Shown here piece by piece: positions 8,602-16,823 of a stretch of DNA of 64,000 nt. The translations under genes and the position numbers were made by a program. How positions within the stretch are numbered: the stretch's first letter is position 1; each line of letters starts with the position of its first letter. The stretch comes from Gallaecimonas mangrovi (GTDB lineage Bacteria > Pseudomonadota > Gammaproteobacteria > Enterobacterales > Gallaecimonadaceae). The stretch lies in NCBI RefSeq assembly GCF_003367375.1, contig NZ_CP031416.1:1061501-1125500 (forward strand). The letters are read 5' to 3'. The notes under the pieces are model-generated. The model worked only from the letters and a program-made list of their open reading frames with translations. It ran no database searches and had not been told where the DNA came from.

Positions 8602-9726
8602 TTAGCCAGCGATGCGAATGATAGGCTTCAGGGTGATGCCTTTTTCGCTGTCTTCAGCGGCCTGGTTGATGTCTTCAAAGCTGTAGAACTTAACCAGCTT
8701 GTCAAAAGCAAAACGGCCTTGCAGGTACAAGTCCACCAGTTGCGGGATGAATTTTTTCGGGGTGGAATCCCCCTCGACAATACCGCGAATGGATTTGCCG
8801 CCCAGCAGCACGTCGTTCACATCAAAGGTGCTGTCGGTGCCCAGTTTCGGTGCGCCCACCACCCCGATGGTGCCAAGCATGCCCAAGGCATCAATACCTT
8901 GACGCAGCACTTCTGGGCGGCCGGTGGATTCCACGGCAAAGTTAACGCCGCCACCGGTAATTTCCTTAATGCGTTCAACAGCATTTTCTTCCATGGAATT
9001 AATTACATGGGTAGCACCCAGCTCTTTGGCCAGCGCCAAACGTGACGGCACAACATCGGTGGCAATAATGGTGGTAGCACCCGCTACTTTCGCCGCCAGC
9101 ACCGCAGACAGGCCAACGGCGCCTGCGCCCAGGGAAACAAAGCTCGAACCCGGAGTGACTTTAAGGGAATTAATCACTGCACCAGCGCCGGTTTGAATGC
9201 CACAGCCCAAGGGGCCAAGCAGCTCTAACGGCGCTTCTTTCGGGACTTTAATGGTGTTGCTTTCCAGGCTCAGGGCATAGGTGGCAAAGGAAGACTGCGC
9301 AAAGAAATGGTCGTGCAGCGGCTGGTCTTGCTCATCGACAATGGCGGTTTCGCCATCAAGGCCGGCACCGCTGAAGTTACGCGGGTAGAATTCTTTACAG
9401 TAAGCGGCATGGCCGTCGCCACACTGGTGGCAATGGCTGCAATAGCCGTAGGTCAGCACCACGTGGTCGCCAACTTGAATGTCTTTTACCTGTGGGCCAA
9501 CGGCTTCAACAATACCGGAACCTTCGTGGCCCAAAATGGCGGGCAGCGGCACCGGGTAATATTGGTCGCGCACTATCATGTCGGTGTGGCACATACCGGT
9601 GGCCACCACCTTTACCAGTACTTCGTCGCCTTGTGGGCCACGAATTTTGGCGTTTTCGAGTTTAAAGGGCGCGCCTTTTTCACGGGTGACGGCGGCACGA
9701 ATGTTTTTAAATTGCACGTTACTCAT
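8602..9726 (-). CDS. Zinc-dependent NAD alcohol dehydrogenase, aryl-alcohol type
   Basis: The 374-residue medium-chain dehydrogenase has catalytic zinc ligands C46 and H67 (GMCHTD, GHEGSGIVEAVG), four structural zinc cysteines at 96, 99, 102 and 110, and the nucleotide fold LGAGAVG. It should oxidise a primary alcohol to the aldehyde with NAD. The ATG at 9726 follows GGAG. It is 17 bp behind an aldehyde dehydrogenase gene on the same strand, the order known for benzyl alcohol (XylB-XylC type) or other alcohol oxidation operons. The exact substrate is not determined; the likely set is aromatic or unsaturated primary alcohols. Confidence 0.85.
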   Translation of the reverse strand: MSNVQFKNIRAAVTREKGAPFKLENAKIRGPQGDEVLVKVVATGMCHTDMIVRDQYYPVPLPAILGHEGSGIVEAVGPQVKDIQVGDHVVLTYGYCSHCHQCGDGHAAYCKEFYPRNFSGAGLDGETAIVDEQDQPLHDHFFAQSSFATYALSLESNTIKVPKEAPLELLGPLGCGIQTGAGAVINSLKVTPGSSFVSLGAGAVGLSAVLAAKVAGATTIIATDVVPSRLALAKELGATHVINSMEENAVERIKEITGGGVNFAVESTGRPEVLRQGIDALGMLGTIGVVGAPKLGTDSTFDVNDVLLGGKSIRGIVEGDSTPKKFIPQLVDLYLQGRFAFDKLVKFYSFEDINQAAEDSEKGITLKPIIRIAG

Positions 9727-9743
9727 TGTTGTTTTCTCCGTTT

Positions 9744-11213
9744 TTATAATGGATAGGCGGGGGCTTGCCCCTTGATGGTTACCCACTGCCACTGGGTGAA
9801 TTCTTCCCAGTTGGCAGGCCCGCCAATGCTGGTGCCGTTGCCGGATGCACCAACACCGCCGAAGGGGTTAATCACCTCGTCGTTAACGGTTTGGTCGTTG
9901 ATATGCAGCAGGCCGGTTTGTAGCTGTTCGCCCAGCGCCATGGCGCGGCCCACATCACTGGAAAGCACGGCTGCTGATAAGCCGTACTCGGTGTCGTTCG
10001 CCAGGGCCACCGCTTCTTCGTCGGTGTCAAAAGGCACCACAATGGCGACCGGGCCAAAGACTTCTTCATGAAAGGCGGGGTTTTTAGCATCGATGTTGCT
10101 CAGCACCGTTGGCTCGAAAAAGAGCCCCTCATAGTGGCCGCCTGCTGCCAGTGTGGCGCCTGCTGCCACCGCCGCTTTTACCACCTCCGCAGCATGGTCA
10201 CGCTGTTGCTGGTTAATCAGTGGCCCAAGGGCCACCTGGCCGCTGGCAGGGTCGCCAACCGGCAGGCTTTTGGCCTTGGCCACCAGTTTTTCGAGAAACT
10301 GCTCGTAAATGCCGCGCTGTACCAACAGGCGACCGGTGGACATGCAAATTTGCCCTTGGTGCAGGTAAACGCCCCAGGTGGCATTGGCCAGAGCGATATC
10401 GAGGTCGGCATCATCAAGAATGATCAGCGAATTTTTACCGCCCAGTTCCAGCGACACTTTTTTAAGGTGCTTACCGGCGGCTTCACCGACTTTGCGGCCG
10501 GCAGCGGTTGAACCGGTAAACTGGATCATGGCGATATTGGGGTCGGCCACCAGCGCCGCACCGGCGGCGCCGTCACCAGGCAATACGTGCAAAAGCCCCT
10601 CGGGCAGGCCCGCCAGCTCAAATAAGCGGGCAATGGCAAAGCCGCCACAAACACTGGTGCGCGGGTCGGGTTTCAGTACCACCCCATTGCCCACGGCCAA
10701 CGCTGGGGCGACGGCGCGAATGGCCAAATACAGCGGGAAGTTAAACGGTGAGATAACCCCAACCACCCCCAGCGGTCGGCGGCGGGCAAGGCTCAAGCGG
10801 CCGTGGCTGGACGGTAATACTTCCCCCTGGCTTTTCGACGGTAGCGCCGCACTTTCATGCAGCACTTTAATGGCGATCGCGGTTTCGAATTCGGCTTTGG
10901 CTCTGACCGAGCCGCTTTCTTTGACAATCCAGTCAACAATGTCATTGAAGTGACTTTCGCCAAGGGCGGCAGCTTTTCTGAAAATGGCGGCGCGTTCGTC
11001 ATAAGACAGCGCAAACCAGGCCTTTTGGGCTTGGCGGGCTTGCTGGCTGCTGGCACTGATTTGCGTGGCATCGGCCATGCCGATTTGGCCAAGGCTGTTA
11101 CCGGTGGCCGGTTCAATCACGGTAGCGGCGGCTTGACTGCCGGCTTGCCATTGGCCGGTGAATAGACGTTCGTTCCAGACACTGGGGTCCAGAAATTTTG
11201 CTGTGTTCGACAT
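9744..11213 (-). CDS. NAD-dependent aldehyde dehydrogenase, benzaldehyde dehydrogenase-like
   Basis: The 489-residue enzyme shows all aldehyde dehydrogenase landmarks: FTGST (232-236) in the cofactor fold, the general base in LELGGKNS (E256), and the catalytic cysteine in GQICMS (C290). Length and an N-terminal NERLFTGQW segment resemble the XylC/benzaldehyde dehydrogenase branch. It would convert the product of the adjacent alcohol dehydrogenase to the acid. It is the first gene of the operon, and a sigma-54 promoter lies 66-81 bp upstream of the start codon. Confidence 0.85.
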   Translation of the reverse strand: MSNTAKFLDPSVWNERLFTGQWQAGSQAAATVIEPATGNSLGQIGMADATQISASSQQARQAQKAWFALSYDERAAIFRKAAALGESHFNDIVDWIVKESGSVRAKAEFETAIAIKVLHESAALPSKSQGEVLPSSHGRLSLARRRPLGVVGVISPFNFPLYLAIRAVAPALAVGNGVVLKPDPRTSVCGGFAIARLFELAGLPEGLLHVLPGDGAAGAALVADPNIAMIQFTGSTAAGRKVGEAAGKHLKKVSLELGGKNSLIILDDADLDIALANATWGVYLHQGQICMSTGRLLVQRGIYEQFLEKLVAKAKSLPVGDPASGQVALGPLINQQQRDHAAEVVKAAVAAGATLAAGGHYEGLFFEPTVLSNIDAKNPAFHEEVFGPVAIVVPFDTDEEAVALANDTEYGLSAAVLSSDVGRAMALGEQLQTGLLHINDQTVNDEVINPFGGVGASGNGTSIGGPANWEEFTQWQWVTIKGQAPAYPL

Positions 11214-11278
11214 GAGCTTTCCTCAATGTTCTTTATTGGAATTCGCTTTGCGTGAGTCTTAATGCTCGCTCGGGTAAG

Positions 11279-11294
11279 AGCAGAAGTCGTGCCA
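11279..11294 (-). promoter_or_regulatory. Sigma-54 (-24/-12) promoter of the aldehyde/alcohol dehydrogenase operon
   Basis: The minus strand reads TGGCACG-ACTT-CTGCT. This matches the RpoN consensus TGGCACG-N4-TTGCW at all defined positions but one, with the invariant GG and GC separated by exactly 10 bp. Transcription should start near 11267, leaving a leader of about 55 nt before the ATG at 11213. Confidence 0.8.
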
Positions 11295-11325
11295 TAGTGT
11301 GATCTAAGTCTTGTTTGCAAGATGG

Positions 11326-11373
11326 TGTTCAGTAACTGGACATTTTTGAGGTGCACTGTTCAATTATTGCGGT
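11326..11373. promoter_or_regulatory. Candidate enhancer sites for the AcoR-type activator
   Basis: A 17-bp near-perfect palindrome, TGTTCAG-TAA-CTGGACA (11326-11342), lies upstream of the sigma-54 promoter. A weaker related half-site beginning TGTTCAATTATTG follows at 11357, about three helical turns further out. Positions correspond to roughly -67 and -98, suitable for an enhancer-binding protein. Confidence 0.5.
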
Positions 11374-11464
11374 TAACTCAAGCTGAGCCAGGGGATTTGA
11401 CGCTTGGCGAAAAGGCGCGCAAGTTGCTAAGTTAGAAAACAAATTTATGCGAAGGTTAAACGCC

Positions 11465-11752
11465 ATGCTCGGCTTTAATGAAGCGAAGCGGTTGCAACAT
11501 CAGCTTGCCGTTAAAGAGCAGCAGCTCGCGTTGCGGGCGCAGCAGTTAACGGTGGAGCGCCGCCTGGTGAAACGGGCAGGCTTAAAAATGCTTGCCAGGC
11601 CGCAAGCGCAGGTAACAGCGTTTTTAGTGGGCTTTATCTGGCGCTCGCCCAAAGGCAACATCACCAAAGAAATGGGCGCTGTGAGTTCATTGCTTTGGAA
11701 CATTGCCGCAGCGGTTGGCAAGCAGCGGTTGACGCGCTGGCTCAATCAGTAA
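11465..11752 (+). CDS. Hypothetical protein, coiled-coil N-terminus
   Basis: The product is 95 residues from the ATG at 11465, where AAGG lies about 10 bp upstream; an ATG six codons earlier at 11447 has no ribosome site. Residues 6-40 are rich in Leu, Gln, Arg and Glu and look like an amphipathic helix or coiled coil (KEQQLALRAQQLTVERR). A weakly hydrophobic middle (TAFLVGFIWRS) and a helical C-terminus follow. I do not recognise the family. A strong terminator directly downstream supports expression. Confidence 0.55.
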   Translation: MLGFNEAKRLQHQLAVKEQQLALRAQQLTVERRLVKRAGLKMLARPQAQVTAFLVGFIWRSPKGNITKEMGAVSSLLWNIAAAVGKQRLTRWLNQ

Positions 11753-11760
11753 GGTGAATA

Positions 11761-11790
11761 AAAAACGCGGGCCTTGGCCCGCGTTTTTTA
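11761..11790. terminator. Bidirectional terminator between the hypothetical gene and pyrC
   Basis: ACGCGGGCC pairs with GGCCCGCGT across a TT loop and is flanked by A-run and T-run on both sides (11761-11788), so it can stop transcription from both converging genes. Confidence 0.9.
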
Positions 11791-11803
11791 TTGCCATTCA
11801 CCC

Positions 11804-12841
11804 TTAGCCTAAATACTTCCAGCGCAGGGTTTCACCGGCCCGTAGCGGCACGATGATGTCTTTGGCAAAAGGCATTTCGGTGGGGACAACCCACTGCTCT
11901 TTGACCAGGGTAATGGTGTCGGTGTTGCGGGGGAGATCGTAGAAGTCGGCGCCGTTCATGCTGGCAAAGGCCTCTAACTTATCCAGCACCCCTAAGTCTT
12001 CAAAGATCTCGGCATAAAGCTCAATGGCGCCATAGGCGGTAAAACACCCGGCGCAGCCGCAGGCACTTTCTTTCGCGCCCTTGGCATGGGGAGCCGAATC
12101 GGTACCCAAGAAGAACTTTTTAGAGCCACTGACCACGGCGTCTTGCAGCGCTTGCTGGTGAATGTTGCGTTTAAGAATCGGCAGGCAAAAAAGGTGCGGG
12201 CGAATGCCGCCCACCAACATGTGGTTACGGTTATAGGCTAGGTGCTGCACGGTAATGGTGGCGGCGACGTTGTCGCCCTTGCTGGCCACAAATTCGGCGG
12301 CGTCTTTGGTGGTAATGTGCTCTACCACCAGTTTTAGGGTGGGGTGGCGTTCCAATAGCGGCGCCAGCACTTCGTCCAAAAAGATTTTTTCCCGGTCGAA
12401 AATATCCACATGGTTGTGGGTGACTTCACCGTGGATCAGCAATTTCATGTCGTTTTCGGCCAGCGCCTCAATAACGGCATCGAGCTTGGTGATGTCGGTA
12501 ACGCCGGAATCAGAGTTGGTGGTGGCGCCCGCTGGGTAGAGCTTCACCGCCACCACTTTGCCGGTGGCTTTGGCCTCGGCAATCATTTGCGGGGTGGTGT
12601 TGTCGGTCAGATACAGCACCATCAACGGCTCAAAGTTCGACCCGGCCGGGCGCTGGGCCAAAATTCGCTCGCGGTAAGCCAATGCTTGCTCGGCATTCAT
12701 TACCGGCGGCTTAAGGTTGGGCATGATGATGGCGCGGCCCATCTGCCGTGCCGTTGCTGGCACCGTGTGGGCTAACACATCGCCGTCTCTTAAGTGCAGG
12801 TGCCAGTCGTCGGGGCGGATGATGGTCAGGCTATCAGTCAT
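11804..12841 (-). CDS. pyrC: Dihydroorotase
   Basis: The 345-residue class II dihydroorotase catalyses ring closure of carbamoyl aspartate to dihydroorotate in pyrimidine synthesis. The zinc-binding WHLHLRDG (H14, H16), the carboxylated lysine in AVKLYPAG (K100) with the following TTNSDSGVT, the histidine HGEVTH and the late GTDSAPH are all present. It is monocistronic and converges on the 95-residue hypothetical gene. Confidence 0.97.
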   Translation of the reverse strand: MTDSLTIIRPDDWHLHLRDGDVLAHTVPATARQMGRAIIMPNLKPPVMNAEQALAYRERILAQRPAGSNFEPLMVLYLTDNTTPQMIAEAKATGKVVAVKLYPAGATTNSDSGVTDITKLDAVIEALAENDMKLLIHGEVTHNHVDIFDREKIFLDEVLAPLLERHPTLKLVVEHITTKDAAEFVASKGDNVAATITVQHLAYNRNHMLVGGIRPHLFCLPILKRNIHQQALQDAVVSGSKKFFLGTDSAPHAKGAKESACGCAGCFTAYGAIELYAEIFEDLGVLDKLEAFASMNGADFYDLPRNTDTITLVKEQWVVPTEMPFAKDIIVPLRAGETLRWKYLG

Positions 12842-13002
12842 GGCATTGGGTCCGAGCAGCTAAAATCGGCGCCATTATAGACAAGCCAGGGCGTAAAGTC
12901 TTTGCCATCACCGGCCCTATCTGAGTCTTTGCTGGGTAAACGCCATTAACTGGCTGGCGGGGTGGGCGCTCTGCGGCCAGTGCAAGGGACTGTTACAAAA
13001 CT

Positions 13003-13034
13003 GGATGTTTGGATGTTTAGACGTCTATCTGTAT
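13003..13034 (+). promoter_or_regulatory. MetJ operator: four tandem met boxes upstream of core-MetE gene 1
   Basis: Four contiguous 8-bp units read GGATGTTT, GGATGTTT, AGACGTCT, ATCTGTAT. The third is a perfect match to the MetJ consensus AGACGTCT; the first two match at 5 of 8 and the last at 4 of 8. MetJ binds such arrays cooperatively with S-adenosylmethionine. A near-perfect palindrome (13033-13048, 7 of 8 pairs) abuts the array and could be a second site or the promoter region. Confidence 0.85.
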
Positions 13035-13100
13035 AGTGGCGCTACTATCCCTTGATTTTGGTGCCTTTTTTCGCGCCAGTTTGTTTTAAAGGAAATCGCT

Positions 13101-14219
13101 ATGTCTGGATTTAACCTGCCGTCTCGCGCTGACCATGTTGGCAGCTTTTTGCGTCCGGCTTACCTGCACCAAGCCCGTGAACAGTATTTTAAAGGTGAAA
13201 TTGACGCCAAGGCGCTGCGCGAAGTGGAAGACAAAGCCATTCGCGAAGTGGTGCAGCTGCAAAAAGACGTAGGCCTGAAAGCCATTACCGACGGTGAATT
13301 TCGCCGTACCTATTTTCACGTCGATTTCCTGCGCCAGTTAGGCGGCGTTTACACCGACGAGCCGCGCACCCATAAACGGGCCGACGGCAGCGAAGAACTG
13401 ACCCCGCCGCTGATTAAGGTGATTGAAAAGGTCCGCCACGTTAAAAATATCCAACTGGACGATTTTAACTTCTTAAAAGCCCTTAGCACCGAGCCGGGCC
13501 TCAAGCCGAAAGTGACTATTCCAAGCCCAACCATGCTGCATTTTCGTGGTGGCCGCGCTGGCATCGATGCCACGGCTTACCCCGAGCTTGAGCCGGACTT
13601 TTATGAAGACGTTGCCAAGGCCTACGGTGAAGAGCTGAAATCGCTGTATGACGCGGGTTGTACTTACGTGCAAATGGACGACACCAACCTTGCTTACCTG
13701 TGCGACGAGCGCATGCGCGAAGCGGCACGCCAGCGCGGCGATGACCCGAACGCGCTGCCGGCCAAATACGCCGCCTTTATTAACCGCGTGGTGGCCCATA
13801 AGCCACAAGGCATGACCCTGGCCATGCACCTTTGCCGCGGTAACTTCAAAAGCACCTACGCGGCCGAAGGTAACTACGAGCCGGTAGCCGAAGCGCTGCT
13901 GAGCCAAATGAACATTGATGCCTATTTCCTGGAATACGATGACGACCGTTCCGGCGACTTTAGGCCGCTGCGTTTTCTTGGCAAAGACAAAACCGTGGTG
14001 CTGGGGCTTATCAGCTCCAAATTTGGCCAGATGGAAAGCAAAGACGACATCAAGCGCCGGATCGACGAAGCGGCCAAGTACGCGCCGCTAGAGCAACTGG
14101 CTCTCAGCCCGCAGTGCGGTTTTGCCAGCACAGTGCACGGCAACGACATCGCCTTTGATGAGCAAAAAGCCAAGCTGGAACTGGTGGTCGATATCGCCCG
14201 GGAAGTGTGGGGCGAATAA
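13101..14219 (+). CDS. Core-MetE type methionine synthase homologue 1 (catalytic domain only)
   Basis: The 372-residue protein matches only the C-terminal, zinc-binding barrel of cobalamin-independent methionine synthase; the N-terminal half that binds polyglutamylated folate is absent. Zinc ligands corresponding to MetE are visible as H243 and C245 (MHLCRGN), E278 (FLEYDDDRSG) and C339 (LSPQCGF). Relatives include YxjG/YxjH of Bacillus and folate-independent core-MetE enzymes, and more distantly epoxyalkane:coenzyme M transferases. Four met boxes upstream point to methionine supply rather than another thiol methylation. The methyl donor is unknown. AAGGAA precedes the ATG. Confidence 0.85.
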   Translation: MSGFNLPSRADHVGSFLRPAYLHQAREQYFKGEIDAKALREVEDKAIREVVQLQKDVGLKAITDGEFRRTYFHVDFLRQLGGVYTDEPRTHKRADGSEELTPPLIKVIEKVRHVKNIQLDDFNFLKALSTEPGLKPKVTIPSPTMLHFRGGRAGIDATAYPELEPDFYEDVAKAYGEELKSLYDAGCTYVQMDDTNLAYLCDERMREAARQRGDDPNALPAKYAAFINRVVAHKPQGMTLAMHLCRGNFKSTYAAEGNYEPVAEALLSQMNIDAYFLEYDDDRSGDFRPLRFLGKDKTVVLGLISSKFGQMESKDDIKRRIDEAAKYAPLEQLALSPQCGFASTVHGNDIAFDEQKAKLELVVDIAREVWGE

Positions 14220-14224
14220 CCCTA

Positions 14225-14254
14225 TAAAAAACGGCGCTTAGGCGCCGTTTTTTA
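14225..14254 (+). terminator. Terminator after core-MetE gene 1
   Basis: ACGGCGC pairs with GCGCCGT around a TTAG loop, with an A-run before and a run of six T residues after. It probably works in both directions, serving the convergent YwqG-like gene too. Confidence 0.9.
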
Positions 14255-14276
14255 TACCAAGCCAGCCCCGTGCGTT

Positions 14277-15410
14277 TTAATCGTAATAGCGGGTTAGGGT
14301 TAGCGCCTGCCAGTCGGTGTTGAAGCCAGCTAGCGCCTGTTCTGGCAAGCTCAGTAGCAGGCCGCCATCACTTTGGTGCAGCAGATGCAGTAGCGGCTTA
14401 TGGCCTTCGGGAAGCCAGTTTTGCTCGACAGGTGCCAGTTGTGGCAATAGGCCAAAAGCACCACTTCTGCGCTCATCGCTTAATGCCTTGGCATCTGGTT
14501 GTAAGGCCGCTGGTAGTGTCGCCAGCGCCGGGCCAAGATCGCCTGCGGGTAATTGCTGCCTGGATTGCCAGGCAATCGCTACCGGCTCCGGGTAACCCTG
14601 AACATCAGCACGGCATTCCTCTGAATGTAATTGCCACTGTGGCATGGGCTGCCAGCCTTGGGGGCTTGCCGGCAACTCTGGCCAATAAAGCGCCGTGAGC
14701 CGCTGGCGAACTACATTGTCACCATCCCTTTCGTTATTAACCGCGTCATCTATGGGAGCGGGGTCAACAAAGACCTGCAATAGCCCAAAAGGTGGCAATG
14801 GATGCGGGCCGGGCAGGGCGTCAAAATGCAGCTGACACAATAGCCGCAGTTCGGGCGCAAGGCTCGGGGCCGTGGCACTTGGCAGCCAAGGTTTGCCACC
14901 CCAGTGACTTTGCCAAGGGTGCATCATGGTGGTGGTACAGGCCCGATAACTCAAAGGCAAGTCAGTAAAGCTGGCTTTAAGGGCCTCTATACGTTGGCAC
15001 GACACTAAGGCTTGGTTGAAAACAGTCTGGTAATGGGCACTGTCGGCCATGTCTTCTGGCGCACCTTCGCGGGTTTCCGTGGCGGCCAGTAGGGCGAGAT
15101 AAGGCGCGGCGCGATATTGCTTGTTCTGTAACTGCGATGCGTTATCTGCGGCTTCGGGGTAGAGCTCGGTGATCCGCAGCCTGACATCCTCGACGCGGCC
15201 CGGATCGGCTCCCATGGCCAGTAGCCATTGGGTTGCCAGAGCACTGGGACTGGGTTTGGCAAATAGTTGCTGCAAGGCGGTGCGACCCTTTGCATCTTCA
15301 ACGTCGGCTGCCAGGCCCTCTGCTAACAGCGCGCTAAGGCCCGCTTGCTGCTCGATAAAGTCGTCATCGCTTTTAATTTTCTTAATGCTTTGAAACCAGA
15401 TATTGCTCAT
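14277..15410 (-). CDS. DUF1963 (YwqG-like) protein with an ankyrin-like N-terminus
   Basis: The product is 377 residues from ATG 15410. A possible TTG one codon earlier sits better behind AAGGAG, and a longer start at 15437 overlaps that ribosome site, so the start is uncertain. Residues about 20-80 resemble an ankyrin pair (GLSALLAEGLAADVEDAKGRTALQQLF). The second half has the YwqG signature SHWGGKPWLPS followed by RLLCQLHFDALP and FGLLQVFVD. DUF1963 proteins have no settled function. It lies between the two met-box genes but on the opposite strand, with no met box of its own. Confidence 0.65.
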   Translation of the reverse strand: MSNIWFQSIKKIKSDDDFIEQQAGLSALLAEGLAADVEDAKGRTALQQLFAKPSPSALATQWLLAMGADPGRVEDVRLRITELYPEAADNASQLQNKQYRAAPYLALLAATETREGAPEDMADSAHYQTVFNQALVSCQRIEALKASFTDLPLSYRACTTTMMHPWQSHWGGKPWLPSATAPSLAPELRLLCQLHFDALPGPHPLPPFGLLQVFVDPAPIDDAVNNERDGDNVVRQRLTALYWPELPASPQGWQPMPQWQLHSEECRADVQGYPEPVAIAWQSRQQLPAGDLGPALATLPAALQPDAKALSDERRSGAFGLLPQLAPVEQNWLPEGHKPLLHLLHQSDGGLLLSLPEQALAGFNTDWQALTLTRYYD

Positions 15411-15542
15411 CAATAGCGTTGAACTCCTTTTCATCACGGCTGCTATGGGTCAGCCGCAGCACCATAACACAAAGGGCGACCGGTATTTCCCTGGCATTTA
15501 ACCTCGGCCCAGGGGCGTTTGTTAGCCGCCGTTTTCAGTATG

Positions 15543-15570
15543 AAAGGCACTCTTGAGTGCCTTTTTTATG
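15543..15570 (+). terminator. Strong terminator with no upstream plus-strand gene
   Basis: AAAGGCACTC pairs perfectly with GAGTGCCTTT around a TT loop, followed by T residues on the plus strand. No plus-strand coding region ends nearby; the stretch 15438-15542 shows no ORF. It may end a small RNA or leader, or isolate the met-box promoter downstream. Confidence 0.7.
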
Positions 15571-15594
15571 GCCATAATAAGGAAATGAACCTCT

Positions 15595-15626
15595 AGATGC
15601 TTGGATGTTTAGACGTCTAGATGTAA
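15595..15626 (+). promoter_or_regulatory. MetJ operator: four tandem met boxes upstream of core-MetE gene 2
   Basis: Contiguous octamers AGATGCTT, GGATGTTT, AGACGTCT and AGATGTAA form the array. The third is a perfect AGACGTCT and the others match at 5-6 positions. The two central boxes are identical to the array at 13011-13026, showing that both genes share one regulatory design. Confidence 0.88.
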
Positions 15627-15690
15627 CATGCCAATATACGCTTGGGTAACGCTGTTACCCATAACAGGTTGTACTGACAAGGATTTTTAT

Positions 15691-16791
15691 ATGTCTACTG
15701 GTTACCCTTTCTTTCGCGCCGACCACGTTGGTTCTTTTTTACGTCCGCCCCATCTCAAACAAGCCCGCGGCGATTTCGCAGCCGGTACCCTTAGCCGCGA
15801 GCAGTTAACGGCCATTGAAGACGCTGAAATTAAAAAGCTGGTTGATGCGCAAATTGCCGCAGGCGTGCAGGCGGTTACCGACGGCGAACTGCGCCGGGCC
15901 TGGTGGCATTTTGATTTTCTGGAAAACCTTGAGGGCGTTGAAGGCTATGACGCCGACAAGGGCTATTCCTTTAAAGGTGTGGAAACCAAGGCTCACCAGG
16001 TGCGGGTAACCGGTAAGATAGATTTCAATGCCGAGCATCCACATCTGGCGCACTTTCAGTTTTTAAAGGACGTGGTAGCAGACCGGGCGGTGGCGAAAAT
16101 GACCATTCCCAGCCCCAATATGCTGATGCACCTTAATATTCGCCAAAATCCCCATTACGACAGTTTGCAGCAGTACAGCACCGATCTGGGCCAGGCATAC
16201 AAAAAGGCCATTGCGGCTTTTTACCAAGCCGGTTGCCGCTACCTGCAAATTGACGACGTGTTCTGGGCCTATCTGGCCGATATCAACGCCGAAGCCAAGG
16301 AAAAAGAGGCCGGTTACGACCTGGCCGAGGTGATTGCCAGCTGTGCCCGCACCCTGAACATCGCTCTTGAAGACAAACCGGCCGATATGAACATTTCCAT
16401 GCATGTATGCCGGGGTAACTTTAAATCTACCTGGATTTACCAGGGCGGCTATGACGCCATTGCCAAAGCCTTGGGGCAGGTGAAAGTGGATGCCTTGTTC
16501 TTGGAATATGACGACGACCGCTCCGGCAGCTTTGCGCCGCTGCAGCACATTCAGGACCAAAAAGTGGTGCTGGGCATCGTTACCTCGAAAGTGGCCGATT
16601 TGGAAGACCAAGCGGCCCTTAAAGCCCGCATTGAAGAGGCGGCCCAGTACCTGCCCCTTGAGCAGTTAGCGCTGAGCCCGCAGTGCGGTTTTTCCTCCAC
16701 CGAGGAAGGTAACGCCATTACCGAGGCCGATCAGTGGGCCAAGCTGAAACTGATTAACGAAACCGCGCGGTCGGTTTGGGCCGACGCCTGA
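15691..16791 (+). CDS. Core-MetE type methionine synthase homologue 2 (catalytic domain only)
   Basis: The product is 366 residues from the ATG at 15691 (AAGGAT 7 bp upstream); a longer frame from 15628 would run out of the met box region and is not credible. It is a paralogue of the gene at 13101: both start RADHVGSFLRP and keep all zinc ligands, here H238 and C240 (MHVCRGN), E272 (FLEYDDDRSG) and C332 (LSPQCGF). The folate-binding half is missing here too. Differences around the presumed substrate face (QIDDVFWAYL versus QMDDTNLAYL) suggest a different methyl donor or acceptor. Expression should be repressed by MetJ. Confidence 0.85.
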   Translation: MSTGYPFFRADHVGSFLRPPHLKQARGDFAAGTLSREQLTAIEDAEIKKLVDAQIAAGVQAVTDGELRRAWWHFDFLENLEGVEGYDADKGYSFKGVETKAHQVRVTGKIDFNAEHPHLAHFQFLKDVVADRAVAKMTIPSPNMLMHLNIRQNPHYDSLQQYSTDLGQAYKKAIAAFYQAGCRYLQIDDVFWAYLADINAEAKEKEAGYDLAEVIASCARTLNIALEDKPADMNISMHVCRGNFKSTWIYQGGYDAIAKALGQVKVDALFLEYDDDRSGSFAPLQHIQDQKVVLGIVTSKVADLEDQAALKARIEEAAQYLPLEQLALSPQCGFSSTEEGNAITEADQWAKLKLINETARSVWADA

Positions 16792-16792
16792 T

Positions 16793-16823
16793 AAAAAACG
16801 CCGCTTAATGCGGCGTTTTTTTA
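16793..16823. terminator. Terminator between core-MetE gene 2 and flavin reductase
   Basis: ACGCCGC pairs with GCGGCGT (loop TTAAT), flanked by A6 and T7 runs, placed between two convergent genes. Confidence 0.9.
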
